Shown here: positions 44,243 to 51,730 of the stretch, one piece after another
Layout: each line of letters opens with the position of its first letter
Numbering within the stretch: the first letter of the stretch is position 1
DNA from: Segniliparus sp051660745
GTDB lineage: Bacteria; Actinomycetota; Actinomycetes; Mycobacteriales; Mycobacteriaceae
Length of the DNA stretch: 64,000 nt
Direction of reading: 5' to 3'
Assembly: GCF_051660745.1 (NCBI RefSeq)
Contig: NZ_JBOFQF010000033.1
Coordinates: forward strand, 5,812 to 69,811
Program-made: the position numbers and the translations under genes
Notes under the pieces: model-generated
Seen by the model: the letters and a program-made list of their open reading frames with translations, nothing else
Database searches by the model: none
What the model was told of the DNA's origin: nothing

Positions 44243-44315
44243 GGGGCCATGGCGCAATTGGTAGCGCAGCGCTTTTGCAAGGCGAAGGTTGTCGGTTCGA
44301 GTCCGATTGGCTCCA
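44243..44315 (+). tRNA. tRNA-Ala (UGC)
   Basis: A 73-base cloverleaf. The acceptor GGGGCCA pairs with TGGCTCC (one G-U), the D-arm is GCGCAATTGGTAGCGC, the loop TTTGCAA has anticodon UGC, the T-arm is GTCGG TTCGAGT CCGAT, and A73 is the discriminator. The anticodon stem is weak: the top pair is G-A and the bottom pair U-G. It is nevertheless the best copy of three related sequences here, and its place after tRNA-Ile is as expected. Confidence 0.9.
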
Positions 44316-44332
44316 CAAAAACCCTGTCCGCC

Positions 44333-44394
44333 CAGCGCTCTCACACGGCACAGCGCTCTCGCACGGCACAGGGCCCCCACCGGTTCGAGTCCGA
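44333..44394 (+). pseudogene. tRNA-Ala-derived fragments downstream of the intact gene
   Basis: Two tandem 18-base units (44333-44350 and 44351-44368, differing at one base) each match the anticodon arm of tRNA-Ala (44267-44284); the second copy matches at 14 of 18 positions. At 44381-44394 CGGTTCGAGTCCGA repeats the T-arm exactly, at nearly the right spacing. No acceptor stem is left. It looks like a second decayed tRNA-Ala copy with an internally duplicated anticodon arm. Confidence 0.65.
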
Positions 44395-44461
44395 CCAGCC
44401 CTGCAACCTCGTATGCGATGTGGGCCACACTCCTTGTCGATCTCCGGCTAATATGGCTGTT

Positions 44462-45262
44462 ATGGAGTTGGCGCGGACGATTCGAGGCAGCGGCCCAACG
44501 CTTGTGCTGGTCCATGGGATCGTGCACCAGCAGCACGCGTGGGACGCCGTGGTGGACGAGCTCGCGCGCTCGTGCCGGGTCGTCACAGTGGATCTGCCGG
44601 GACACGGGCTCTCGCCGCAGCTCCCGGACGACACGGGCGACAACGTGTTCATGTGGCTCGCCGACGAGGTCGAGCGTTTCGTGCGTGAGGTCGCCCCCGA
44701 AGACGGCGCGGTCCACATCGCGGGCAACTCGCTGGGCGGCGGTCTGGCTTTGGAGATGGCGGCCAGGGGCGCCGTGCGTTCGGCGGTCGGGATCGCCCCC
44801 GCCGGTTTCTTCGTCGGCGAGTGGGATATCCGGCGCACGCTGGCGGCCTTCCGCGTGCTGCGGTTCGCGGCCCGCCGGTTGGAGCCGTTCGCGGACCGGC
44901 TCATGGGCAATGTCGTGATCCGGTCGATCGCGAACTTCGCGTTCTACGCCAAGCCCTGGCGGGTGCCGCCCGCTCAGGCTGCGGCGGATGTGCGCAGCAT
45001 CGCGCGCAACGAGCTCTTGGACCGGGTCGCAGGCGAGATGGCCTTCACCCAGCCGGTGCGCGAGGACGTCCCGGTGCGCGTGCTGTGGTGCAGGCGCGAT
45101 TTCATGCTGCCGTGGTACCAGGCGAAGCAGGTGCGGAGCGTCTTTCCCCATGCCGTCGTCACGATGGCCCCGGGGCTCGGCCACGTCCCCATGGCCGACG
45201 ACCCGGCGCTCGTGGCGCGAACGCTTCTCGACCAGGTGGAGCTGGCGGGCGTCCGTCTGTGA
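44462..45262 (+). CDS. Alpha/beta hydrolase
   Basis: The 266-residue protein starts MELARTIRGSGPTLVLVHGI. It shows the oxyanion loop HG at 18-19, DLPGHGLSP, the nucleophile Ser90 in GNSLGGG, and a C-terminal His in GLGHVPMAD; the Asp is probably in WCRRDFMLP. This is a cytoplasmic hydrolase of unknown substrate (esterase, lactonase or C-C hydrolase type). Start choice is between ATG 44453 and ATG 44462, neither with a ribosome site; TAATAT just upstream of 44462 could be a -10 box of a leaderless or short-leader transcript. The frame is open upstream only through the tRNA region. Confidence 0.85.
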   Translation: MELARTIRGSGPTLVLVHGIVHQQHAWDAVVDELARSCRVVTVDLPGHGLSPQLPDDTGDNVFMWLADEVERFVREVAPEDGAVHIAGNSLGGGLALEMAARGAVRSAVGIAPAGFFVGEWDIRRTLAAFRVLRFAARRLEPFADRLMGNVVIRSIANFAFYAKPWRVPPAQAAADVRSIARNELLDRVAGEMAFTQPVREDVPVRVLWCRRDFMLPWYQAKQVRSVFPHAVVTMAPGLGHVPMADDPALVARTLLDQVELAGVRL

Positions 45263-45334
45263 AGCGTCGTCGCGGAGATGGAATCATCCCGCTGAAAACG
45301 GAATATGCGGGCGCCGCCGCCTGTTGCAGCAGTT

Positions 45335-45760
45335 ATGCCTTTTGATATACCCGAATCGGTCCGAGCGGTGCTCGCCAAGTCCCCGTACTCCCATCTCGTG
45401 ACTCTCAATGCGGACGGCAGCCCGCAAGTCTCGCTGGTCAATCCGATCCTGCGGGGGAACGAGATCCTGATCGCCCATCTTGCGGAGCACCAGAAGGTGC
45501 GGAATATCCGCAGGGACGGCCGGGTCTCCCTATCGATCGAGCCGGGCACGAGCCGGGACGGCTGGCGGGAGTACGTCGTCCTTCACGGCAAGGCTCGCAT
45601 CACCGAGGGCGGCGCGGCCGATGTGGTGAACGAGGCGGTCAGGGCCGCCACTGGCGACTCGGGCGCGGTGTTCACCGACGCAGGCCCCGAGGCGGGCTTC
45701 GTCACTCATATCGAGGTGGAGAAGGTCGTCGGTGTTGGCCCCTGGGGCGGGAGCCATTGA
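45335..45760 (+). CDS. PPOX-class F420/FMN-binding protein
   Basis: The 141-residue split-barrel protein shows the family pattern PESVRAVLAKSPYSHLVTLN, GSPQVSLVNPILRGNEILIA, HQKVRNIRRDGRVSLSIEPG and YVVLHGKARIT. In actinobacteria this subgroup (TIGR03618-like) binds coenzyme F420. The substrate is unknown. The ATG at 45335 (MPFDIPESVRA) was chosen at the start of homology; an earlier in-frame ATG at 45305 lacks a ribosome site. With the LLM enzyme at 29958 it indicates F420 use in this organism. Confidence 0.85.
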   Translation: MPFDIPESVRAVLAKSPYSHLVTLNADGSPQVSLVNPILRGNEILIAHLAEHQKVRNIRRDGRVSLSIEPGTSRDGWREYVVLHGKARITEGGAADVVNEAVRAATGDSGAVFTDAGPEAGFVTHIEVEKVVGVGPWGGSH

Positions 45761-45858
45761 TCGGGGCGATCCGAATTCCGGAATAATTGTTCGGGCACGA
45801 AGGTTCCCTCATGCACGCGAACATCTCGCCGAGATTTGGATTTCAGAAGGAGCAGGCC

Positions 45859-46506
45859 ATGGCAAAAGTTGTTGTGTTCGGCGCGACCGGCTACGCGGGC
45901 GGCCATATTGTGGACGAGCTCTTGGGCCGGGGGCATGAGGTCACGGGCGTCGCGCGCCTCGTCGACAAGATCCAACTCCGGGACCGGCTCGCGGCGGCGC
46001 AGGGCAGCGCCTTGGACGAGCGGTTCGTCGCCGAGACCGTCGCCGGGGCCGATGTGGTCGTGAGCGCGTTGCCGACTGCCGCGCCGGGCTCTGGGCCCGA
46101 GCTCGCCGAGTCGTTGGCGGTGCTGCTGAAGGCCGCGGAGCAGGGCGGGGCCCGGCTCGGCGTGGTCGGCGGCGCGGGCAGCCTCCGGGTGGCCCCGGGC
46201 GGCCCGACGCTGCTGGACGGGGACTTCCCGGAGGAGGTGCGGCCGATAGCGGAGGAGCACGGGCGAGCCCTCGACTTCCTCCAGGCGGCGCAGACGGGCG
46301 CCGATTGGTTCTACCTGAGCCCGGCCGCGAACTTCGGGTCGTGGACCCCGGGGGAGCGCACGGGAGCCTTCCGCCTCGGCGACGACGTGCTGTTGGTCGA
46401 CGAGACGGGCGAGTCCAGGATCTCCGGGGCGGACTACGCGATCGCCTTCGTGGACGAGATCGAGCGGCCCGCGCACCACAAGGCGCGGTTCACGGTCGGG
46501 TACTAG
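45859..46506 (+). CDS. NAD(P)-binding Rossmann protein (NmrA/YwnB-like)
   Basis: The 215-residue protein starts MAKVVVFGATGYAGGHIVDE with the GATGxxG dinucleotide motif. It continues with ADVVVSALPTAAP, LGVVGGAGSLRVAPGG, DWFYLSPAANFGSWTPGERT and SGADYAIAFVDEIE, the pattern of atypical SDRs such as YwnB/NmrA. AGAAGGAG precedes the ATG at 45859. Likely an NADPH-dependent reductase or redox sensor; the substrate is unknown. It is convergent with the MpaB-family gene 24 bases away. Confidence 0.85.
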   Translation: MAKVVVFGATGYAGGHIVDELLGRGHEVTGVARLVDKIQLRDRLAAAQGSALDERFVAETVAGADVVVSALPTAAPGSGPELAESLAVLLKAAEQGGARLGVVGGAGSLRVAPGGPTLLDGDFPEEVRPIAEEHGRALDFLQAAQTGADWFYLSPAANFGSWTPGERTGAFRLGDDVLLVDETGESRISGADYAIAFVDEIERPAHHKARFTVGY

Positions 46507-46530
46507 CTCGGGCACGCGCCTGGCGCGGCG

Positions 46531-47844
46531 TCAGGCCACTGCTGGGGTGCGCCACTGCGCGTGGTGCACCGGGCAGCCCTTTTGGGCGCCGTCGCAGACG
46601 TCGCAGGGCTCGCCCTCGACCAGGCCGGTCGCTTGGCATTCCACGCAGTCCTCCAGCTGGCGTTCGCATTTCGCGCAGGTCGCGCCCGCCGGGGCGATCT
46701 GCGAGGGGATGGCTTCGGGCGGCGCGGCGCTGTTCGCGGGGGCGGGCTTGGCGGGCCGGGCGGCCCTGGCCTCGGCCAGGGCGCGGCGGGCCGATTCGAG
46801 CGTGATGTCGTCGGGGTTGACGCCCTCGCGCTCGAAGGCCTGCGCGGCGAACGGCATATAGCGGAACCGGAGCGGCAGATGCAGCCGTTGGCTGAGCGTC
46901 CGCATGACTCGCAAGAGTTTCAGGAAGCGGCGGTAGCGGCGCTGGTCCTTGGCCGTCCAGTACTCGGTCAGCCGCAGCCGCTCCAGCAGTTCCGGCTCCA
47001 GGTGGCCCATGCTGCTCAACCGCAGCCCGGCCGCGATGGCGGGCGCGGCAAGCCGCACGTACTTGCGCACCTTGGGCGGGGCCGCGCGGATCATATAGTC
47101 GGCGGTCTTCGCCGAGCCCGCCGTGTACTGGGCGATGCCCATGTCGATCAGCTGGTTCGCCTTCACGTCGGCGAAGTAGGCCTCGAAGTCCGCATATGTC
47201 TTGGGCTGGGCCCGGTCGTCCACCCCGTAGAGGGAGAACCAGAACTTGCTCTCCTCGAAGATCTGCTCCTTCTCCTCCCAGGAGAGGTCGATCACCCCGA
47301 GCTCGCCTGCCCGGTAGATCGCCTCGAAGAAGGTGACGTGCGCCCAGTAGAAGGTCTCGGCGTCGATGGCGTGGTAACGGCGGCCGTTGGGCATCTCCCC
47401 CTTGATGGACTTGTGGAAGTTGCGGACCTGGATCCCGTAGGTCGTGGCCTCCTCGGGGGTGGCGTAGACGACGCCGCTGATCGCCTTCAGGCTGTTGGCG
47501 GCGCGCTCGCGCAACGACCGGAAGTCGCCTTTGGCCACGAGCACGGAGTGGTCGGAGACGCCCTGCCCGAGTTGGGGCCACATGTTCTCCATGATGGGCA
47601 GGCGCTGCCCCACCGCGCCGAGGACGAACGGGTCGCCCATGTACTTCCACAGCAGGGAGTGCGGCGGCACCGTGTGCTGGGCGCGGTCTTTCGGGCGCAG
47701 GCTGTCGTCGTTCGGGCGGTCCGGGATCCGGGTCCCCGCGTGGTACTTGTTGTTCCCGACCTTCACGTCGGCGACGACCAGGTCCGAGTCGGCGAGGCCG
47801 GGGCAGGCGTGCTGCGCGTCGGGGTTCACGGAGATGTCGGTCAT
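46531..47844 (-). CDS. MpaB/DUF2236-family oxygenase-like protein with C-terminal cysteine cluster
   Basis: The 437-residue protein has the DUF2236 (rubber oxygenase Lcp/MpaB-type) helical domain at about 60-300: PPHSLLWKYMGDPFVLGAVG, a His in VRNFHKSIKG, YHAIDAETFYWAHVTFFEAI and DMGIAQYTAG. Family members bind haem or copper and oxidise hydrophobic substrates. A Pro/Ala-rich linker (about 370-392) leads to an extra module, CAKC-x6-CVEC-x10-CDVC-x6-C-PVHH, which looks like a zinc ribbon or DnaJ-type cysteine repeat. It is divergent from the FUSC-type gene. Function of the fusion is unknown. Confidence 0.82.
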   Translation of the reverse strand: MTDISVNPDAQHACPGLADSDLVVADVKVGNNKYHAGTRIPDRPNDDSLRPKDRAQHTVPPHSLLWKYMGDPFVLGAVGQRLPIMENMWPQLGQGVSDHSVLVAKGDFRSLRERAANSLKAISGVVYATPEEATTYGIQVRNFHKSIKGEMPNGRRYHAIDAETFYWAHVTFFEAIYRAGELGVIDLSWEEKEQIFEESKFWFSLYGVDDRAQPKTYADFEAYFADVKANQLIDMGIAQYTAGSAKTADYMIRAAPPKVRKYVRLAAPAIAAGLRLSSMGHLEPELLERLRLTEYWTAKDQRRYRRFLKLLRVMRTLSQRLHLPLRFRYMPFAAQAFEREGVNPDDITLESARRALAEARAARPAKPAPANSAAPPEAIPSQIAPAGATCAKCERQLEDCVECQATGLVEGEPCDVCDGAQKGCPVHHAQWRTPAVA

Positions 47845-48053
47845 AACAGCCCTTCCATCGGTGTTGTCTACATCATAAGAAACAAAGCTATGAGTTTGTA
47901 TCGTATATGACAGAGCCGCAAAATGCCAGACTAGCTCTGAACAGCTATAAAGGACGATTTCTCATCTTCTCTCATGACACGATGGCAATGATGTGGCTCA
48001 TCGCTCGCGTCGCGAACCGCCCGGTTCGGGCCTGGCGCCGATACAGTATTTCT

Positions 48054-49190
48054 GTGGCAGAAGAAGCACGGGGCCCGAACTGGGCGGTTCGGCGTGCCGC
48101 CGCCCTGCGCGCGGGGTTCGTGGCGGGGCTGGGGCGGTTGCAGTCCACCGCGCTGCCGATCTTGCAGTGCTCCGTCGGCGCGGGGCTCGCGTGGTTCGTC
48201 GCGAAGAACCTGGTCGGGCACGTGAGCCCGTTCTTCGCCCCGATCGCGGCGGTGATCTCGCTCGGAGTCTCGCTCGGCAGCCGGTGGCGGCGCGCGGTGG
48301 AGCTGGTGTGCGGGGTGATGCTCGGCATCGCCATCGGCGACCTGTTGGTGCGGCTCATCGGGCACGGCTGGTGGCAGATCTCGTTCTTCGTCGCCGCAGC
48401 GATGGTCGCGGCCACGTTCATCGACAAGGGGCTGATCTTCCCGATGCAGGCGGCTTCGTCCTCGTTGCTGGTGGTCCTGTTCCCGGCTTCGGCCGCCGGG
48501 GCGAGCATCGCAGGCCCCTCGCGGCTGGTGGACGCCTTCATCGGCGGGGTGATCGGGATCCTCATCTCCGCCCTCTTGCCCGCGCACCCCTTCTTCCGGG
48601 CGCATCAGGCGGCGGCCGCCGCCTTGGCCACGGGCGAGGAGGTGCTGCGCGGCGTGGCGGAGGGGCTCGCCGCGAGGGACGCGGCGCGCCTCGAGGAGGT
48701 CCTGGCCACCGCTCGGGCGAGCCAGCCGCAGATCGACGCGTTGCAGACGTACGTGCGGGCCGGGGACGAGATCGTCCGGATCTCGCCGTTGTTCTGGACG
48801 TACCGGGACCGGGTGCACGAGGTCGGCGTCTCGGCCGACCACGTCGACCGGATCATTCGCGACCTGCGCGTGCTCGCCAGGCGGGCGTGGATCCTGGTGA
48901 ACAGCGGCGGGAAGATGGGGGCGGGGCTGGTCGGCGCCATCGGGGCGACGGCGGACGCGATGGCGAAGGTGCGGCTCCTGTGGCTGGTCAAGTGGCCCGA
49001 CCAGGCGCTCAAGGACGAGGCGCTCGCCGCGCTCGAAGCCTGCGCCGCCAGGCTGGACCCGACCATGCTCTCCGGCGTGGCCTTGAGCGCGGAGGTGGTG
49101 TTCGCGCAGTTGGAGTCGACCATTTTCGACCTCTTCCAGGCGGCGGGGTTCGACTCGGAGACCGCGCTGCGGGCGTTGCGCGAGGCCTAA
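48054..49190 (+). CDS. FUSC/ArAE-type membrane protein (aromatic acid exporter family)
   Basis: With the GTG at 48054 the protein has 378 residues: an N-terminal block of about six helices (STALPILQCSVGAGLAWFVA, then FFAPIAAVISLGVSLGSRWR) and a C-terminal cytoplasmic helical domain. This is the FUSC/DUF939 layout seen in AaeB/YqjA-like proteins and Rv2571c. It may export aromatic or other small acids. The frame is open to ATG 47907, but those first 49 codons are of low GC and contain no conserved sequence, so they are more likely a promoter region. No start has a good ribosome site. The divergent neighbour is the MpaB-type gene. Confidence 0.8.
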   Translation: MAEEARGPNWAVRRAAALRAGFVAGLGRLQSTALPILQCSVGAGLAWFVAKNLVGHVSPFFAPIAAVISLGVSLGSRWRRAVELVCGVMLGIAIGDLLVRLIGHGWWQISFFVAAAMVAATFIDKGLIFPMQAASSSLLVVLFPASAAGASIAGPSRLVDAFIGGVIGILISALLPAHPFFRAHQAAAAALATGEEVLRGVAEGLAARDAARLEEVLATARASQPQIDALQTYVRAGDEIVRISPLFWTYRDRVHEVGVSADHVDRIIRDLRVLARRAWILVNSGGKMGAGLVGAIGATADAMAKVRLLWLVKWPDQALKDEALAALEACAARLDPTMLSGVALSAEVVFAQLESTIFDLFQAAGFDSETALRALREA

Positions 49191-49228
49191 TCGTTATTTT
49201 CGGGGTGGAAAATAGCAGGCATGAGCCC

Positions 49229-49259
49229 TTGACAGAGAAATTAAGTAAGCCTACCCTTA
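49229..49259 (+). promoter_or_regulatory. Candidate desaturase promoter with overlapping IdeR-like iron box
   Basis: TTGACA (49229-49234) and TACCCT (49252-49257) are spaced by 17 bases, a good SigA-type promoter. The 19-mer at 49241-49259 (TTAAGTAAGCCTACCCTTA) matches the mycobacterial IdeR consensus at 14 of 19 positions and covers the -10 element, the usual place for repression by iron-loaded IdeR/DtxR. The leader to the desaturase ATG would be about 150 bases. Confidence 0.55.
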
Positions 49260-49417
49260 CCTGTAGGTCGTGGACAGATGCGCTACGATGGCCGTTCATC
49301 GCACTGCTGGGCGCCCCCGGCGCCGAGGAATCTTGATACAGGCCGATGAGCTGCGTAGCATCGCCATTGGGAACGAGAACGAGCGCAAGCAACGCAAGAA
49401 AGCGGAGACTGAAGAGC

Positions 49418-50383
49418 ATGAAGCAACGGGAACTGTCTGACAAGGAGCTCTTGCACGAGCTGTACGAGACGGCAGAGGAGAACGTGCACCGGCACTTGGC
49501 CATGACCAAGGACTGGAACCCGCACGACTACATCCCGTGGAGCGAGGGCAAGAACTTCAAGCTGCTCAGCGGCGAGGACTGGGAGGTCGGCCAGTCCAAG
49601 CTGGACGAGCCCGCGCGCGTCGCGATGCTGACCAACCTCGTCACCGAGGACAACCTCCCCGCGTACCACCGCGACATCGCGGACGCGTTCTCGCAGGACA
49701 GCGCCTGGGGCACGTGGGTCGGCCGGTGGACCGCCGAGGAGAACCGGCACTCCATCGCGATCCGCGACTACCTGCTCACCACCCGCGCCGTCGACCCGAT
49801 CGAGCTGGAGCAGGCCCGCGTCGCGAGCACCGTCGCCGGGTTCAACCCGCCGATGGCCGCGCAGGACCTGTTGCACACTGTCTCGTACGTGACCTTCCAG
49901 GAGCTCGCTACCCGCGTCTCGCACCGCAACACCGGCAAGGCCTGCAAAGAGCCGATCGCGGACAAGCTGCTCCAGCGCATCTCCGCCGACGAGAACCTGC
50001 ACATGATCTTCTACCGCAACCTGGTCGAGCAGGCGCTGCAGGTCGCCCCGAACCAGACGATGAAGGCCATCACGGACATCCTCACCATGTTCCAGATGCC
50101 GGGCGCGGGCATGAAGAACTTCCGCCGCAACGCCGTCATCATCGCCAAGAGCGGGATCTACGACCTCAAGCTGCACTTGGAGGACGTGGTGCTGCCGGTG
50201 CTGCGGCAGTGGCGGATCTTCGAGCGCGACGACTTCAGCGGCTACGGCGAGTGGGAGCGCGACCGCCTCGCGGAGTACATGCGGATGATGACCGACAAGC
50301 TCCAGCAGATCGACGAGAGCCGCGCGAAGCGCGCGGAGCGTCTTGCCGCGCGCGGCCGCGCCCCCGAGCCCGTCCTCACCTGA
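49418..50383 (+). CDS. desA: Acyl-[acyl-carrier-protein] desaturase (DesA)
   Basis: A 321-residue soluble di-iron desaturase. The helix motifs supplying iron ligands are visible: Glu77 region (LVTEDNLPAYH), E107-E108-N-R-H111, Glu162 (FQELATRV) and D191-E192-N-L-H195. This FA_desaturase_2 family introduces double bonds into ACP-bound fatty acids; mycobacterial DesA proteins feed mycolic-acid synthesis. I chose the ATG at 49418 (MKQRELSDKELLHEL) where homology begins, preceded by GAAGAG. It lies behind a candidate IdeR-controlled promoter, which fits an iron enzyme. Which of DesA1 or DesA2 it matches better cannot be settled by eye. Confidence 0.92.
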   Translation: MKQRELSDKELLHELYETAEENVHRHLAMTKDWNPHDYIPWSEGKNFKLLSGEDWEVGQSKLDEPARVAMLTNLVTEDNLPAYHRDIADAFSQDSAWGTWVGRWTAEENRHSIAIRDYLLTTRAVDPIELEQARVASTVAGFNPPMAAQDLLHTVSYVTFQELATRVSHRNTGKACKEPIADKLLQRISADENLHMIFYRNLVEQALQVAPNQTMKAITDILTMFQMPGAGMKNFRRNAVIIAKSGIYDLKLHLEDVVLPVLRQWRIFERDDFSGYGEWERDRLAEYMRMMTDKLQQIDESRAKRAERLAARGRAPEPVLT

Positions 50384-50422
50384 GCGGACTTCCCACGTCG
50401 GGAAGTTCCGTATCCTGGAACG

Positions 50423-51625
50423 ATGACCGCTGTTCTGAACCCGCCCTCGGGCGCCCGTCCCGCGCAAGCGGGCGAAGCCCCCGGCGCGGCGCTGCGCATC
50501 GGGCCGTTCTCGCTCTCCTCGCCAGTGGTGCTCGCGCCGATGGCCGGGGTGACCAACCTCGCGTTCCGGACCGTGTGCCGGGAGCTCGAGGCCGAGCTGA
50601 CCGGGCAGGCGCGAGGCCTCTACGTCAACGAGATGGTCATGGCGCGCTCGTTGACGAGCCGCAACCCCAAGGCGATGCGGATGATCGAGTTCGGCCCCGA
50701 GGAGCGGCCCCGCTCGATGCAGCTGTACACCGTCGACCCCGAGGCGGTCGGCGAGGCCGTCCGGATGATCGTCGCCGAAGACCTCGCCGACCATGTGGAC
50801 TTGAACTTCGGCTGCCCGGTCCCGAAGGTCACCCGCAATGGCGGCGGCTCGGCCCTGCCGTACAAGCGGCGGCTGTTCGCGCGCATCGTCGAGGCGGCTG
50901 TGCAGGGCGCGGCGGGCGCGGTGCCGGTGACGGTGAAGTTCCGGATCGGCATCGACGACGAGCACCACACCTATCTGGACGCCGGGCGGATCGCCAGGGA
51001 CAGCGGCGCCGTGGCGGTGGCGTTGCACGCGAGGACGGCCGCCCAGCTCTACTCGGGCACGGCGGACTGGTCGGCGATCGCGCGGCTGAAGGAGCATGTC
51101 ACCGACATCCCCGTGCTCGGCAACGGGGATATCTTCGCGGCTGAGGACGCGGCGCGGATGATGGCGGAGACCGGCTGCGACGGCGTGGTCGTCGGGCGGG
51201 GCTGCCTTGGGCGGCCCTGGCTTTTCGCGGAGCTCGCGGCGGCGTTGTCGGGCGGGGCCATCCCCGCCCCGGCGCCCCCGAACCTCGGCGAAGTGGCCCG
51301 GATCGTCCTGCGGCACGCGCACTTGCTGGTGGAGCATGCGGGCAACCACGGGATCGCCGAGATGCGCAAGCATTTCGCCTGGTATCTGCGGGGCTTCTCG
51401 GTGGGGTCGCAGCTGCGCGGCAAGTTCTCCACAGTCAGCTCCCTCGCCGAAATCGAAGACCTGCTCGGCCAGCTACCGCCCGACGAGCCGTTCCCCGAGG
51501 AGGCGGAGGGCCCGAGGGGCCGAAAAGGGAACCCGCAGAAAAAGGTGGCGCTGCCGCAAGGATGGCTGGACGACCCGGAGGATTGCCCTGTCGAGCTTGT
51601 CGACATCGAGCATTCCGGCGGCTAG
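50423..51625 (+). CDS. dusB: tRNA-dihydrouridine synthase DusB
   Basis: The 400-residue FMN enzyme reduces uridines in the D-loop of tRNA. It shows SSPVVLAPMAGVTNLAFR (32-49), the catalytic Cys131 in DLNFGCPVPKVTRNGGGSAL, KFRIGIDDEHHTY, and the FMN-binding end IPVLGNGDIFAAEDAARMMA with GCDGVVVGRGCLGRPWLF. The C-terminal helical domain (about 300-345) is the tRNA-binding part. The tail (RGRKGNPQKKVALPQGWLDD) is a typical actinobacterial extension. It starts 39 bases after desA and may share its transcript. Confidence 0.94.
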   Translation: MTAVLNPPSGARPAQAGEAPGAALRIGPFSLSSPVVLAPMAGVTNLAFRTVCRELEAELTGQARGLYVNEMVMARSLTSRNPKAMRMIEFGPEERPRSMQLYTVDPEAVGEAVRMIVAEDLADHVDLNFGCPVPKVTRNGGGSALPYKRRLFARIVEAAVQGAAGAVPVTVKFRIGIDDEHHTYLDAGRIARDSGAVAVALHARTAAQLYSGTADWSAIARLKEHVTDIPVLGNGDIFAAEDAARMMAETGCDGVVVGRGCLGRPWLFAELAAALSGGAIPAPAPPNLGEVARIVLRHAHLLVEHAGNHGIAEMRKHFAWYLRGFSVGSQLRGKFSTVSSLAEIEDLLGQLPPDEPFPEEAEGPRGRKGNPQKKVALPQGWLDDPEDCPVELVDIEHSGG

Positions 51626-51730
51626 CCAGGGGCCGGTGGGACATTTGTCCACTACCGTGGTTTCGCGGGCTCCGGTATAATCTCGGTCGAGAACAGCCGT
51701 GGGGGGCAGCCCCGGTATTCCGGGCCGACT

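Noticed and set aside
44333..44368. CRISPR-like tandem repeat after tRNA-Ala
   Set aside because: Only two adjoining 18-base units without spacers; they resemble the tRNA-Ala anticodon arm, so a tRNA-derived duplication explains them.
47907..48053. N-terminal 49 codons of the FUSC-type protein from ATG 47907
   Set aside because: The segment has about 50% GC, no ribosome site and no conserved character, and it lies in a divergent promoter gap, so the GTG at 48054 was preferred. This remains uncertain.
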